64,000 nucleotides of DNA, taken from Polyodon spathula. Its lineage: Eukaryota > Chordata > Actinopteri > Acipenseriformes > Polyodontidae. The position numbers were made by a program, and so were the translations under genes. Below the pieces are notes generated by a model. That model did not search any database. It worked only from the letters and a program-made list of their open reading frames with translations, and was not told where the DNA came from. Positions 9,614-22,128 of the stretch are shown piece by piece. Within the stretch, counting starts at the first letter, position 1, and every line of letters begins with the position of its first letter. The stretch covers positions 79,460,118 through 79,524,117 of the forward strand of contig NC_054537.1 in the NCBI RefSeq assembly GCF_017654505.1, read 5' to 3'.

Positions 9614-10398
9614 GGGTAATAATAACCTAACGTTTTCAAGGTCAGATGGCTGTGCCGTACTGTATTTGTCATCAACTTTGTAGTAAAGTATAGGTTTCAT
9701 TATCGTTCTAGATTAGTAACAACATATCTGCCAACCATACTTGTTTGCGTTAAATAAAATAAAACCAAGCGCTGAACACACCACTTTAAGTATCATGCTA
9801 GTCAGTGATCTCTACATTGGTTCTAATGTAGCTGAATATATTTTGAGTCTGAAATATCAATGGTCTGGTTTGACTCTTGTGAATTTGTTCTGCCCTTTTG
9901 ATATTTACATTGTTTCACATGTAAATCCAAGGTTAACTGCCAGTTTCCATTGCATTCCTTGAGTGTGTACTTCCTAAACTGATTTACATTTTTTTTTTTT
10001 TTTTTTTTGGAACTTTTAAATATTTAAATTTGAAGCCCACTGGAATATTCTAATAACTGTAATTGGCACAGGTACTGTGATAACATAGAAACGCTAGGAT
10101 TTAAAGCTTGAGTGTTTTGAGAACTGTGTGGATTAACTCCCAGTCTTTGCTTGACAGCCGAAACTTGATTAATTCTTTTATTGCCAGTAAGGTTGAGAAG
10201 CGTGGCTGTTTGAGTTCTCATTAGTGTTGTCTTTCTGCTTTTTATAGCATTGTGAAACATTTTTTAGTCTGTCAAATAGTCATGAGTAAAAAACATGGAA
10301 GACCTATAAATTCTAAAATAAATATACAGTACTGTGGCAAAGTGGTTAGCAGTGTGCAGGTTATCTCAATAAACCGATGCAATGTTTAATGTTTTTTT

Positions 10399-10438
10399 TA
10401 CAAATAAGCAACACAGCAACGTGTGTTGCTTATTTGTA
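10399..10438. repeat. perfect 17-bp hairpin
   Basis: TACAAATAAGCAACACA, loop GCAACG, then its exact reverse complement TGTGTTGCTTATTTGTA. It stands alone in intron sequence with no recognised element around it. Confidence 0.85.
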
Positions 10439-10955
10439 GTTCGATGGTTGACCTCAAAATAAGTCCCATTTTTAGTTCACCCCCACGTAACGCATACACA
10501 AATGGCAGTCCACAGTACATGCTCTACTGCTTGTGGTGAACAGTTCTTTAGTGTTAAGTGCAGTGTTGATCCAGGTTTAATGCTGGCCTTTGGCGACACC
10601 TCCTGATCATGTTAGTCGTCCAAATAATTACAAACAGTATTTTTAACTACAAACAAATATAACCATTCACAAAGGAACAGATCACATCACTACGTCCCCT
10701 TTTTTATAAAGTCACCCATGACCCCTTGGTCAACTATCGCATTCCGCTCCTCCATCCCATGGATGCTACGCTGTTTCCCGTCCAGGTCTTGGAGTTCATA
10801 TGCTGTAGCTTTGCGCCCTTTCTAGATGGCCAACTTCCATCAAACCTTGGGAATAAACTGTCGTGTCATTTAGTCCAGGGTATTCTGCTCCCTTTATGCA
10901 GCTGCCTTGCAGGACGGGAGGGAGATCTAACACCAAGAATCATTCGATCTCTGTC

Positions 10956-10988
<33 letters not shown>

Positions 10989-11009
10989 TGTGTGTGTGTA
11001 TATATATAC
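10956..11009. repeat. TG/TA compound microsatellite
   Basis: A run of TG units interrupted by TA, changing to TATATATACACACA at its end. Confidence 0.9.
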
Positions 11010-14000
11010 ACACATGCATATTTTATGTATTAATAGAATAGTCTTTCTGCAAACTGCCTGACATGAGACATCGGCATGTAATCATTTTAGAAATCTACAA
11101 GTGGGCTTCCTAAGGCATTCTGGGATCAAAAGTGTTGATTCCTTAAGGGTTATATGTTTATAAAGGGAAAATCAATGACACCTGTGATTGATTTTAAATT
11201 GCATTCACAATTTTCTTCAATCCAGCGTTAGTCCTTCTCATTATACTGCCCCCTGCTAATGCAACCCTTGCATACTGCCAGATATTCCTTCTCAACTGAT
11301 GTTCACCAATATGAACCAATGTTATTTTTACCCATTATACTGTCACCCTCAATTTCTGCCTTCTGTCAACTCATCAAGCCAAGAAAATGTATTATTTACA
11401 CTGCTGTTTCTCCTAACCAGTATGAGAGAAAAAACACTGCTTAACACTTAAAACACTGATTTTTTTAAAAAAGATTCTGCAAGTTAACATTCTTGTCCTG
11501 AAAAATATAACATTTTGATTAAACGTGCAGTTTTTGTACTTTACTGGGTTTTACTGACCTTTTGTTATACTATGGTTAAAGTATTGCATCCTGGTACCTT
11601 CAGTTATCTGGTCTGATTGCAGCAAGACCATTGGAGTGAGTTTGACCAACATATGAAGGCTCAGGTATTCAATCGAATAAAGAGGACCAATGAGGGCTAG
11701 AGTAAATGTAGGCTAGAGTCCTTCCACTGCTGTTTTATAGTTCCGTTTGTAGGGTTGCACACTGAAGGTGATTGCACTACAGGGTTTTCTATTCATTGTA
11801 AGTTGAAGATTCAGTACCTCAAATCTTCTTGTAGAGTGTGAATTGAACCATTGATCCAATATGGATAACATTTTGTACAGTTTAAGTTAATTCCTTGAAA
11901 TAGAAAAACAGTTCATAACAAATATCAACAATATATGTTCAGTTTACACAGTTTTAAATATGAACTTTGCTCTTATTTAAGGATTTCTCTAAATGGAAGT
12001 GGGGCATCTTTTCACCAGGCACATACTGTGTTACTGCACTTATATCCTGTAGTTGTGTGGAGGGGAGGGTGTTTCTTGTGTACAAGGCCTGTTCGTTTCA
12101 GGTACACTTGTATTAGAACAGTCATACTGACAGTTGAAGTCACATAACTGTTATACTTGGCGGTTTGAAATCTTACATTGATTTAGTGCTTTAATAGCAG
12201 TGATATTGCTTTGTTAAACGGTTGGGCAAGCTACCCATCTGTTTTCTGTCAAAGCTCCTTAATACGTGATCAACCAAGGCAGACGTTCCATTCTTCAATA
12301 TTGTTTAAATAAGCACTCTCTTGTTTCTGGCAGCACCTACTAAATTGGTAGGTTTTTTATGCTCATGAGTGATTATTGGAAAATGAGCTTTGAAACAGAG
12401 CCGTTAGGGAAAGGCAGTGGGATTACTGCAGCAAACCATTATTTGTGATTGATAGTATACTTTTCCCCAACCTTAATGCATTTTCTTCTCCTGCTGGAAT
12501 TTGTTTAGCTTCTGTAGAGGGAGTTCTATTAATTAGCTTTCCATACAAAATAGTCTGAGTTGATAAACATGCTGTCAGTTTCTGCAAACCAATATAATTG
12601 AACACTGTTCAGCACCTTTCTGCAAACTAGTATGTTGATTTAAATTTCAGTGGCTGATGTAGGTGTGCAGTAAGTCAGTAAGTAATGTATTTTATGTGAA
12701 CTGAATTGGAATCTATCATTGGTATTTACTTATTATTTTTAATTGCCATACAAGAACTTGTTTAGCTAGTGGAGATTTGCTTGAACATGTACCTATATCG
12801 CATAGCGGAAGAGGATGGCTGGGGGTTTCAAGGTACCACTGCTTAAGTTTAAGTTGGTGTTTTGTGGGGCCGTCAATTCTTGAACTTTGTATACAGTGCT
12901 CCCTCTTGATAAGACTGTAGTCAGGAGCCATAGGTAAGAGTTCAGGCATATACTATAATGACAATACAAGTGCTACTAAAATGGCTACTGAATTAACTGT
13001 TGTAGTATAAAGGACCTGGCGTTATAACAGTACTGTGTAATGACTTCAACATATGTGCCATGGTAAAAAAGAAAACCTATATGCTACAAATATCTTAAAG
13101 AATAAAATGACAATGTGACAATTCCAGTAAAAGTTAGATTTCTATGTTTTACCTTAACATCACTTCAGAGGTCTTGTTTTTCCCTTATGAAAGACAAGAT
13201 TGTCAGTTTTTCCAGGGACAAGAGCTCTGGGAACATTTGTGACTCCAACAGTGTCAACACTTTACATGACTAAAGGGTTGTGTCAGAATACTGACACAGT
13301 ATTTAGGAAATATAAGGGAAATGCAGTGTGTTAAAGAGAAGCTCGGTGCCGGTACTTGGAATATCAATTTCTGTTTCAGTCATCATATCCCAATCACTTT
13401 TTACTCAAATGCACCCCTGTGGCCTTTAGTAGCTATCAAACTTGTGCTCTCTGTTAGTTCAGCTGGTACATCAGTGTCTAACCATAAAGCTACCCCCTGC
13501 CCCCAGTGGAAGTAAGAAATACCTCTCTATTTGGTATGTATTATTGAAGTATTTCTGGCATCCACCGGCGCAGAATGCTGGTGGTTTATAATCTAGTGCA
13601 ACAGCTCTACTTACTGAAGACGGAGGAAATGTTGGCATATATCATTATTTAGGCCACATATAGCACTTAAATACTAAAATTTAAAGTGTCACCTGGATGT
13701 GTTGACTGGGGTGGGGGAGGATACACAAGATAACTGGAGTTTCATTCCCATAACAATATTTTCCTGAAATGTACAATTTCCTTTTCATAATAAAATAACC
13801 CTTTAATTCCATTTAAATATTGCTGTAACACACAGTAGCTTACTTTGCACAATGGACAGTATTGACTTGGTCATTACTTTTTAAAGAGAAGACACAGCAT
13901 TTATTATAAACAAAGGTGTGCCAGTCTTGTTAACCTTATCAAAGATGGAAGCGAGCTGCTGCTGCTGCTCTGTGTGAAAGTAACCATTTTCTCTTGAATG

Positions 14001-14869
14001 ATGTTTATTTTGTTGTGTTAACCTTGTGATAATGGACTCTACTTGACTGGCTTCTGTTTAAGAAGAAATTCTCGTAGTCGGTCTCTGCTGTGGATAATCG
14101 CTATCCCAGCAGTGCAGAGAGGATAATGTTTTTCTCAAAAGGACTGTGGAATAAAATGAGAAAAGTTAATGGACCAGACAACTTGTCCAGTCTGCCTATT
14201 GAAGTGAAAACCATTCTTATCCACCATATGAGTTTTTTGCTTTAGTGAACACTTAGTAAACCAAGAATTTCATTTCACTTTCTTTTTACTTTCTTTTATG
14301 TTTTTTGCTATAATTTAAGGGTAAAAAATGGAGTCTGCTGGAGTCTAACTTTCTTTGGAAAGTTGGAATAAAGTTAGTGCATCAGCTAATCCAAGAATGC
14401 AATCTAGATACAGAATCTGGTTTTGCAGCATTCGTTTTTAGAATTGAATAATATTACTACCTCAATACTGTACCTCAGAAATATAGAACACCAGAACCGC
14501 TAGTCTCTAAAGAACACTTTTTGTAAGCATTTTAGTTTTACTTCTGTTACTGTTTAATGGTTAGAAATTGATATGTATTTTAGGCTTTGGATATAAAGTT
14601 GTATTGAAGTTAATGTTTCAGATAGCGATCCAGATACAGTTCATTGGAGTCTAATTAATCTCAGCAGTAGCAGACATAATTTATATAAGTGCCTTTGTCT
14701 TAAAATGAGTACCCCACAAAAATAATGTGATCATTAACCCGACCCAAAATACCTCCCCATCTGTGTTCTAAGTATCAGCTGGCTGCATTGTGGCACTCAG
14801 AAGGAATAAACAGTCTTCTGCAAAGTAGGGGCCTGTGACATTTCATATTATACAAGGTCTTGTAGAATG

Positions 14870-15375
14870 GTCATTCTGACAGTTAGTAAAGTTTGAGACA
14901 GATTGCCAGACAACTTGGACTTTTGAGTGGGTGTGTTTTATAACATTTATTGTGACTTCTCGTCAGGATAGTCTGACTGGTGCACGACTTCGGCCTGCCC
15001 GTCCATCCACAGTCACAAACTGTGCACAACGAGTGCTTGTTTGCCAGGTCCATTCCAACCCAAGAGAAAGTCTTGTGGACATTGCCAGCTTTGCAAACAT
15101 GAGCCGATGTACAGCACATTAGGGGTCTGCTTAGGTTGGGCAACAGCAGATGTTAGACAGACCTCTACAGTTCTGAAGGACCGTTCTGATCTCTGAGGAA
15201 TCCCACTTACAACAATTCAATTCGAATAGTCACATTTTGGATATGAAGGAAGGCTGCAGATCAGTTGCGAAACAATTGCTTAAAGGCAATGGTAAAACAT
15301 GGCGGCTGCAGAGTTATCTGGGGTGTGATGTTTTTGGTTCAGTGGAAAGACAGAGTTGGTGTTCAAGTTCTGCTC
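14870..15375 (+). mobile_element. Tc1-like transposase relic (third family), fragment
   Basis: From about 15100 the sequence matches the reverse complement of 62300-62600: CATGAGCC..CGTACAGCAC-type start, then AGGAATCCCACTTACAACAA, ACAATTGCTTAAAGGCAATG, and GGTGTGATGTTTTTGGTTCA followed by GTGGAAAGACAGAGTTGGTG. The upstream part (14880-15120) has transposase-like reading (GARLRPARPSTVT, then NPRESLVDIASF). Stops and frameshifts are frequent, and no terminal repeats were found. Comparison with the 62-kb copy is the main evidence. Confidence 0.7.
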
Positions 15376-15776
15376 AATTTTGTGGTGCTGCCGTTTGCTA
15401 TAATAAATGTTGCTTCTGTTTCAAGACTGTTCGTTTTAATAGGACAGGGCACTGCCTGTGCCTGTATGTATATGTATTATTTTATATAGCTTAGTGTGTG
15501 CTGAAAATGAGTGTATTCATGTCTCTCTAAATATGTTAACTGCCATGTGGGATTCTATTTAGAAACACCATCTTTTAGATCAATTCAGCAGATCCCATTA
15601 TCTGGTTGTTGCTTTATTGCTTACATATTATGCTTTCTTGCTTTCAAGCTTGTTTTTTGTTGTGGTGGTTTTTTTTTTTTTTTTTTTTTAAATTGTTTGG
15701 ATGATAGTATGGTCTTCACCAATTAACAAACCAGTATTTTAAGCCTGCTGTTTACCAGTTTATTTTGTATTATCAG

Positions 15777-15962
15777 GACACTGCTCTTTGCAAACCCAGA
15801 GAAGTCTTCCGGCTGCCATCTGAGTTGAATACCTATGAGAATCGCCTCTGCGCGTCTTTGCATTTCACATCTTCTACCTGGGTGGCCCTGTCAGATGGCA
15901 CTGGGAAGCTATATCTCATGAGAACAAGCAAAAGGGGAGAAAGTTCACATGGAAAGTGGGAG
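15777..15962 (+). CDS. nudcd1: nudcd1 coding exon (third exon)
   Basis: The 186-bp exon encodes exactly 62 residues, starting [17 protein letters not shown] and including [20 protein letters not shown] and the end GKWE. This is the NUDCD1 segment that continues the WD-like/beta-rich N-terminal half. The acceptor is TATCAG before 15777. The donor is GAG|GTAAGG after 15962, followed at once by a long T run (15969-15995). Entry and exit are both phase 0. The intron from the previous exon is 15.4 kb and full of transposons, but the exon has no stops or frameshifts, so the gene looks functional here. Confidence 0.95.
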
Positions 15963-17554
15963 GTAAGGTGTTTTTTTTTTTTTTTTTTTTTTTTTGCTTA
16001 ATTATCCCTAGATTCATGATGAAAAGAGATTAACAGTTAATATGTATGTTTAAGTATTTCAAATCAATCATAAATGTATATTTGTTATAACACAAAAAGA
16101 AACCTAACAATCCAAGTTAATGCATTTATTCATATTCTCAAAGGAAGAAGAGTAAAGGTTAGGCTTCATAGTTAAAAACATGTATAAAACATGTATTCCT
16201 ACATTCAAGGAAAAGTAATGCATTGTTTAAATGTGTTTTTAAAAAAAAAAAGTTAAGTCCTTGATGGGCTCTCTGGTCATAGTTCTGCATTAGTGAAGCA
16301 GCCTTTATAATTCATCATGCATTGTTCGGTTCAGTCACATATTACATGTACTGTACATGCGCCAGCGTCCACGTGGCCAAGTATGCATGTACAATGTTAA
16401 TATCATGGCTTCAGTTCAGTTACTTGTAAACACACAATGTAAGTTTTTGATACTTATTCTGTTGGTACGATGTTTTAAAACAAAGTCTTCTCAACATGGC
16501 CGTCCTCTCTGTAGAAGTTAGCTGTGCAGCAGCGCAGTGCAGTATCTCTGTGAAGGCTGTAGGCAAAAGCTTTCATTGTTATGGAGGAAGCCTATTTCTC
16601 TGGGACAGCTTTGAAGATTAAATCGTTGCGTCTTCGTTGAAGTCCAGAGTTTAAGTTGAGAGCGATGAGATGTTTTGAAGAAAGAGCGAATCCAGAGAGC
16701 ACAGAGTAGAGTGAAAATCTTTGAGTTTAAATAACACAATGTATAGATGTTCCCTTTTACTGTAAACAAATCTGTCGGTCCTTCCATTGGTTCACAGTAT
16801 TTGATAGACAGTTGCGTGTCACACAAAAAGGGTGTGTTAGAAATGGAATGTATCTGCCTATTTTGTTATCCAAGGATTTTACATTTATCATTTAAACCTA
16901 TTCAATATAACTTTAGTTACATTCACTGGTGAAGCATACAAATTTCGGTTTCATTATTGATACAAAATTCATTTAAAACACACACTTCAGATTTATTGGG
17001 AAACATACTTAAAATAACTATTAAACTTGTGTCCAAGTTATGTAATTAAAAATGATTCTTAAAGCATTTTAACTAACTTTTAACACAGTAATGGTACAAC
17101 TGCATTGTCACTTGGCAAGTTTTATGACACAAAGGAGACAGTCAACCATACAGCGTTTTGGAAGGCGAGCTTCAAAGGATTAACAGTTTGTGTTCTGTGC
17201 CTTATCTACAACCTTTGAAGTAACAACCCATTCCCCACAGCATGACACACAGACAAGAGTCTGAATTAAATATCTGGAAAATGCTTATTAAAATGAATGT
17301 AACCATGAATTTCCTTGACAATATTATCTTCAAGTATTGCTTATCCTTGTTAGAAAGCTTTTGGGGTCTTTTTTTCTGTTCTGGGTTTGTCGATTTATAG
17401 ATGTTTCTCTGTACTTGCTGATTATGCTTCGGATACCACACCTTGGAAATAGAGTGAGCTATTTTATTCAATGTTTATCCTTATTTGTGCAATTCAAGGT
17501 TGTTATTAGTAGAAAACAGTAGTGGAGGCTTGAGTAAATTGTTGCTGCTCATGC

Positions 17555-17610
17555 ATTCGAGTAGAAAAGTGCAACATGTCTAAGACTTTTGCACAGCATG
17601 CACAGTGAAA
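17555..17610 (-). repeat. possible Tc1-like terminal repeat fragment
   Basis: Read on the minus strand it gives TGTGCAAAAGTCTTAGACAT, resembling the TIR of a common Tc1-like family. It lies about 170 bp before the transposase relic at 17779 and may be that element's left end, but no matching right end was found. Confidence 0.4.
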
Positions 17611-17769
17611 ATACAACTTTCGAAGTCTTACGTCAATAGCTCACTGGACACATACATAATGTTTTATATACATTTTATAATGTTTAATAGTGTGCAGATT
17701 GTTGATTTAAGGATCTGTATAAATAGCTATTCAAAAAGACAATTTTAATTAACGCAAAAAATAGCGAAA

Positions 17770-18750
17770 GATACGACCATGCCCTGCTTGAGTAACGAAG
17801 ATCGCCTGGTTGCTATCGGCATGATTTGAAGGCGGCCTCTCTGTGAGAGAAGTTGCCCAGACAATGAGATTGCTTCAACAATCAGCAGACTAGTCCAGAG
17901 GAACCAGGAAACCGGCTCTGAGGGACAAGCCATGTCCTGGATAGCAGAGGGTCACCACACCGGCCCAGGAACGTTACATCCGACTGATCCCTCTGCATAA
18001 TTGTTTTCAGACTGCAGTGGCTACAGCACGAAATTACAGGAAGACGTAACCTGCGCATCAGCAGAATGACTGTAGCTTGCCGTCTGCATGAAAATGATTT
18101 GCATGCACAGAGGTCGTTCAAGGGTAACATATTGACAGTTGAGAGACTAAATCGTCATCTTCTGTGGGCCAGAGAACATCTGAGGTGGCGACAGAGAGAG
18201 TGGTGGAGTGTTTTATTCACTGATTGAGTGACGTTTTGCCCTTGACAGACCTGACGGAAGACCGCTTGTGTGGAGACGTTATGAGTGTTATGCTGACTGT
18301 TGCGTTGCTCAAGCCAAACGGTGGGGCGGTGGAAGTGTGACTTGGTGAGGAATCTCCTTTAACACAAGAAAACCTTTGTTGCAGATTAAGGGGCAACCTT
18401 ACTGCTCAGTGATGCATTGACAAAGTCCTTGAGGCAACAGTTTTTCTGTTCCTGCAAGCCAATCCGGAAGTGTCGCTCTTCTAGCAGGACAATGCAAGAC
18501 CACACAGTGCTAGGATTACAATTGCACGACTTCAAGAAAACAATGTTGATCTTGCCGTGGCCAGCTTTTTCTCCTGACCCAAGTCCGATAGAACATCTGT
18601 GGGACCAAATCGCTACTGCCATCCATAGGAGACAATCGTGACCAGCCAACCTTTGCCAGCTGGAACATCCCACAGAGGCTGATCAGGTCTGTGCATCAAC
18701 GTTGCCAGCGTTGTGTTAATGCTCAGGGAGGTCATACCCAATGCTAACTT
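17770..18750 (+). mobile_element. Tc1-like transposase relic (fourth family)
   Basis: The start is at about 17779 (MPCLSNEDRLVAIGM), then in shifting frames VTTPAQERYIRLIPLHN, TARNYRKT, a short segment with LWAREHLRWRQRE, GGGSVTW, QDN-like sequence at about 18484-18500, and FSPDPSPIEHLWDQIA (with the catalytic Glu) at about 18570-18615. It ends VNAQGGHTQC, matching the ANGGHTRY end of the family at 8085-9067. At least five frame breaks are needed to follow it. Terminal repeats are not certain. Confidence 0.78.
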
Positions 18751-19420
18751 TTGTAATGTTTTCAGTTTGACTGCGTCACGTTTCATACTGAAAACTTATG
18801 ATTCTTTTTATGTATCTTTTTTTTTTTTCACATTTTCTGTGATTTTTATTTGTCTTTTAAAATATTTGATTTAAATGCAATAGACTGGAGCTGTGCGTTG
18901 GTATATATGAGCCCCGTGTTTTTTGCAAATACGAAATGGCACAAAATAAAACTAAATGGAACCTATAAAATGAAAAATGACATGCAAAACTAAAACTAAA
19001 TAATTATAAATGTGATTTAGTGAGAGAGACACTTTCTTTCCAAAGGGCTTTTATTCAGCAGGCCATTCTCTCTGAGACCACAGCTCTGCCAGCTATTGTG
19101 ATCACAAGACCAACAGCAGCAACATAAAGTGGTGTTGCAGCGCTGCCTTTTCACCTTAGTCCCACCCCCTTATCGGCCACACATCCCATTGGCCCTCAGC
19201 CGCACACTAAGACCAATGGGCTCAGACAAACTTCCAATCGCAGGGGAGACACAGAACATGACCACACGCAGTATATGATTACACAGAAGTAAACGAACAA
19301 TCGGTGGGAAATAGAGATGGAGGGGAACACAATTACAGCGGGAATTTAAGTTCACAAACACAACTGCACGGATCGCTACAATAGAATGACATTATGAAAT
19401 AAAAAAATAAAAAAAAAAAT

Positions 19421-19586
19421 TGCAATCGTAGTTGTCAAAGTTTCAGCAGTTGCCATGGACACGGTATGAAGGGAAGCGGAAACTATGACTTGCACAGATG
19501 TATAATTTTGAGCACGTAGTTTGAGAATTAAAATCATGATGGAAGCGGTGTTTTGTTTCTAAAATGCCTGAACTGTGCATAACAAT
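19421..19586 (+). repeat. dispersed repeat, inverted partner of 58657-58792
   Basis: Shared blocks with the reverse complement of 58657-58792 are TGCAATC..AGTTGTCAA, CC(A/G)TGGACACGGT-type, GAAGGGAA(G/A)CGGAA, GTTTCTAAAATGCC and AACTGTGCATAAC. The family is unknown. The copy here is about 30 bp longer in the middle. Confidence 0.75.
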
Positions 19587-20524
19587 GGTGACAAAATAAC
19601 GACAAGTAGATTTTTCAACTGTCGGAATGAGAGTCAACAGATACCGTCGTTGAGCATTAGCTGCTTTTTCTTTTTGGGGAAAATATGGCTGTTTGCTTAT
19701 ATTTTGTATTTGTATGCGAAGTCTTTGTTTTATTTCAAGTGGTGCAAACTTTGCACTGGAGCAAATGCTGTTTTGGTTTTTAATGAATTTTAATCTGCTT
19801 TGCTTAGTGTTTTAAATACTGAGAAACCCCGAGCTTGCTGTATACGGGTGTTTATATACTTGTATACCTCCCCAAGCTTGAAATAGAATTCTTGTCATTA
19901 TATGTGTGATTGTTGTGACAGCCCCACAATAGTATGGCAATGTAAATATATTTTAATTTGATCTTATTGTATTTTTATAGAGGTCACGGGCAGTATTTTC
20001 TGTGAATGGGCAATTAAAGAGTGGGGAACTGTATGTTAGTTACTGCTGTTAATGAGAAATTTTGGTAACTAAATGTATTTTTCTATGTCAGGTTTGTTTA
20101 GGTCATAATGCTAGAAAAAAATAATTTAATAAAAATTATGTATGTACTCATGATAAGTTTGTATGTAAGTTTGGAGTATCTAACAAGATCCTATGTCGAC
20201 CTCTTTAATCTAATTTTGCCCCCTTACTGAAACGCATTAACAGGATTTTACTTGCTGGTCCACTTTACCTTTTTCTCTGGCTGGCTGCATTCATTTTAGT
20301 TGACATGAATGTGTTACCTAAATTCTTACATCTTTTCCAGTGTATACCTACCTTTATCCCTAAATCTTTCTTTTTTTTTTTAATTTTTATATGCTAATCT
20401 CATTTTATATGGAATAAAAAAAATGTAAAACTTGTATTCGCAGGTCTTTTGTCAAGGCCCAAGCAGTTTGGAGGTATGGCCTTAACCAACTTTCAAATGT
20501 ATTATTGCTCTGCTAATATTTGTT

Positions 20525-21262
20525 GTATTACTGTGGAAGGGTGGTGGATAATTCACTGACACAGGAGACAGACAGGTGGATTTGGCAACACCGCACAGGT
20601 GCCCAGTTTTATTTCGGGGTGCTCTTTTTCTTTTTGCCCGCAGATGGTGCTGTGGGTCCGTGGTCCGCTTACTTACGATGGTAAACAAAGCCACGGGAAT
20701 ACCAAGCGATGGTACACAATACCGGCGCCCTTGCAGGTGCTTCGAAACAATAATTCAAAACAGAAGGCACAAAGAAACAGGGAAAATAAAACTGTAACAA
20801 AACTACAAAGAAAAAAGGTGCTGCACTTGACAGCTATATCCCAGTCGCCGCTACCCGTGCGACCCGGATCACCGTCCTACAGTGCCGGCTAACTAGCCTG
20901 CTCTTTTACAATACGCCGGGGTCTGCCCAAGGATTCCCTGCTCTCACTGTCTCGCTGTGAGACTCTTTCTCCCGGCTGATTCCCGGTCCTGAATCGGAGC
21001 TTCCACACTCTCGGCGCGTCTAAGTGGGCAGACCTGAGGAAACAGCGGAGCATTATTTTATAGGGCCAACAATCTCCCAAGACTCTCCTCTCAGCCATCC
21101 AGAGAGGGGGAAAGTCCACACACCCACTTTCCCACCTCCCCGTGTCACTGCCATGACTCGCAGGCGGTTGTTGGGCGACTGCCGCCCTCTTCCTGCAGCC
21201 CTGTGAACACGCCAGCAGAGTCGGCACAGATCTCCCCCTGCTACAATTACATACTGGCTCCA
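20525..21262. repeat. GC-rich unclassified repeat or gene-derived fragment
   Basis: This 740-bp block is clearly more GC- and CpG-rich than the surrounding intron. It contains an A-rich middle (20740-20815) flanked by GC-rich parts. I found no domain in any frame. It may be a non-autonomous element or a piece of a CpG-rich LTR. It is not next to any exon, so I do not call it a promoter. Confidence 0.35.
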
Positions 21263-22128
21263 CCATCATCTACAGCAGACGGGGCCTGCCTGGCTACTGC
21301 TTGAAGCTGCTTCCTCTCAGTATATGTCCTTACCAGCATTGCAATGTTTCTTACTGCCTCTTTCCACCTCCTCAGTTTAGTACTAATCCACTAGTAAAAT
21401 ACTCCCTTAAGATTGGGTCACAGTTTAGAAAGAATTTTGGTTTTCAATATTTTCTCACATTTGCTTTTTAATCATAATTTTACACCGTCTTTGAGTGTTA
21501 GCTCCTTCCAGGTGTAGGTAATGACATTCTACATAAAGTAGTTATGTATTTGATGTATAGGTTTCTTCTGTTTTTTGTTTCATATTTTGATACAGCTTAA
21601 AGCATGTGTAACTAGCTAAGCAAGACATTTGCAGTCTCTCGTATCTTGGCGTCTGGGCAGAGAGCCAAAGTTAGCAGGTGTCTAATCAAGATGTACGGAG
21701 GTGTGGAGACACAGTGTGAAAACAGAACACCACAAACAAAGAACTAGTTTTGAAACGGTTTCTAACAGATTAGGTTTAAGATAGTCTGATGCACTATAGA
21801 ATGTTAGATTTGGGTGAATTTCCACCCTTACCAGGAGGTGTGTTGAAGGTTTCTGATAATTTGGAAGAGTAAGAAATGGGGGTGGAAATGCTAACATATT
21901 CATAGTATTTAATGTAATTATTTTTGTTTGATTCGTCAGTCAATTATTTGATTTGACTCAACAGACATCTGTGTTACGATACAAACGTATACTTTAGGGC
22001 ATGCTGTAACCTGCGCGTCTTTCCTTGCTTATATCTAGTGTTTTATACGATTTGTATTAACATTATTTTCTTTTACACATAAAGTATTTTGATTAACAAA
22101 TAAATCATTTGTAAACTTTCTCAAAAGT

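Larger units (their letters stand above)
383..15776 (+). other. nudcd1 intron 2
   Basis: This is a 15.4-kb intron. About half is transposon: Tc1-like at 885-2138, the nested DIRS/piggyBac/Tc1 block at 2957-9613 and a Tc1-like fragment at 14870-15375. I see nothing identifiable at 2160-2956. In 9614-14869 I see only a perfect hairpin at 10399-10438, a TG/TA tract at 10956-11009 and otherwise unremarkable AT-rich sequence. The stretch 15376-15776 is plain intron with a T run at 15669-15689. Confidence 0.85.

Noticed and set aside
15966..15995. Transcription terminator-like T run after an exon
   Set aside because: The T runs occur throughout the introns; a polymerase II gene does not end there, and the next exon follows in phase.
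20525..21262. CpG-island promoter of another gene
   Set aside because: No first exon or open frame follows on either strand, and the A-rich core is more like a repeat. Kept only as an unclassified block.
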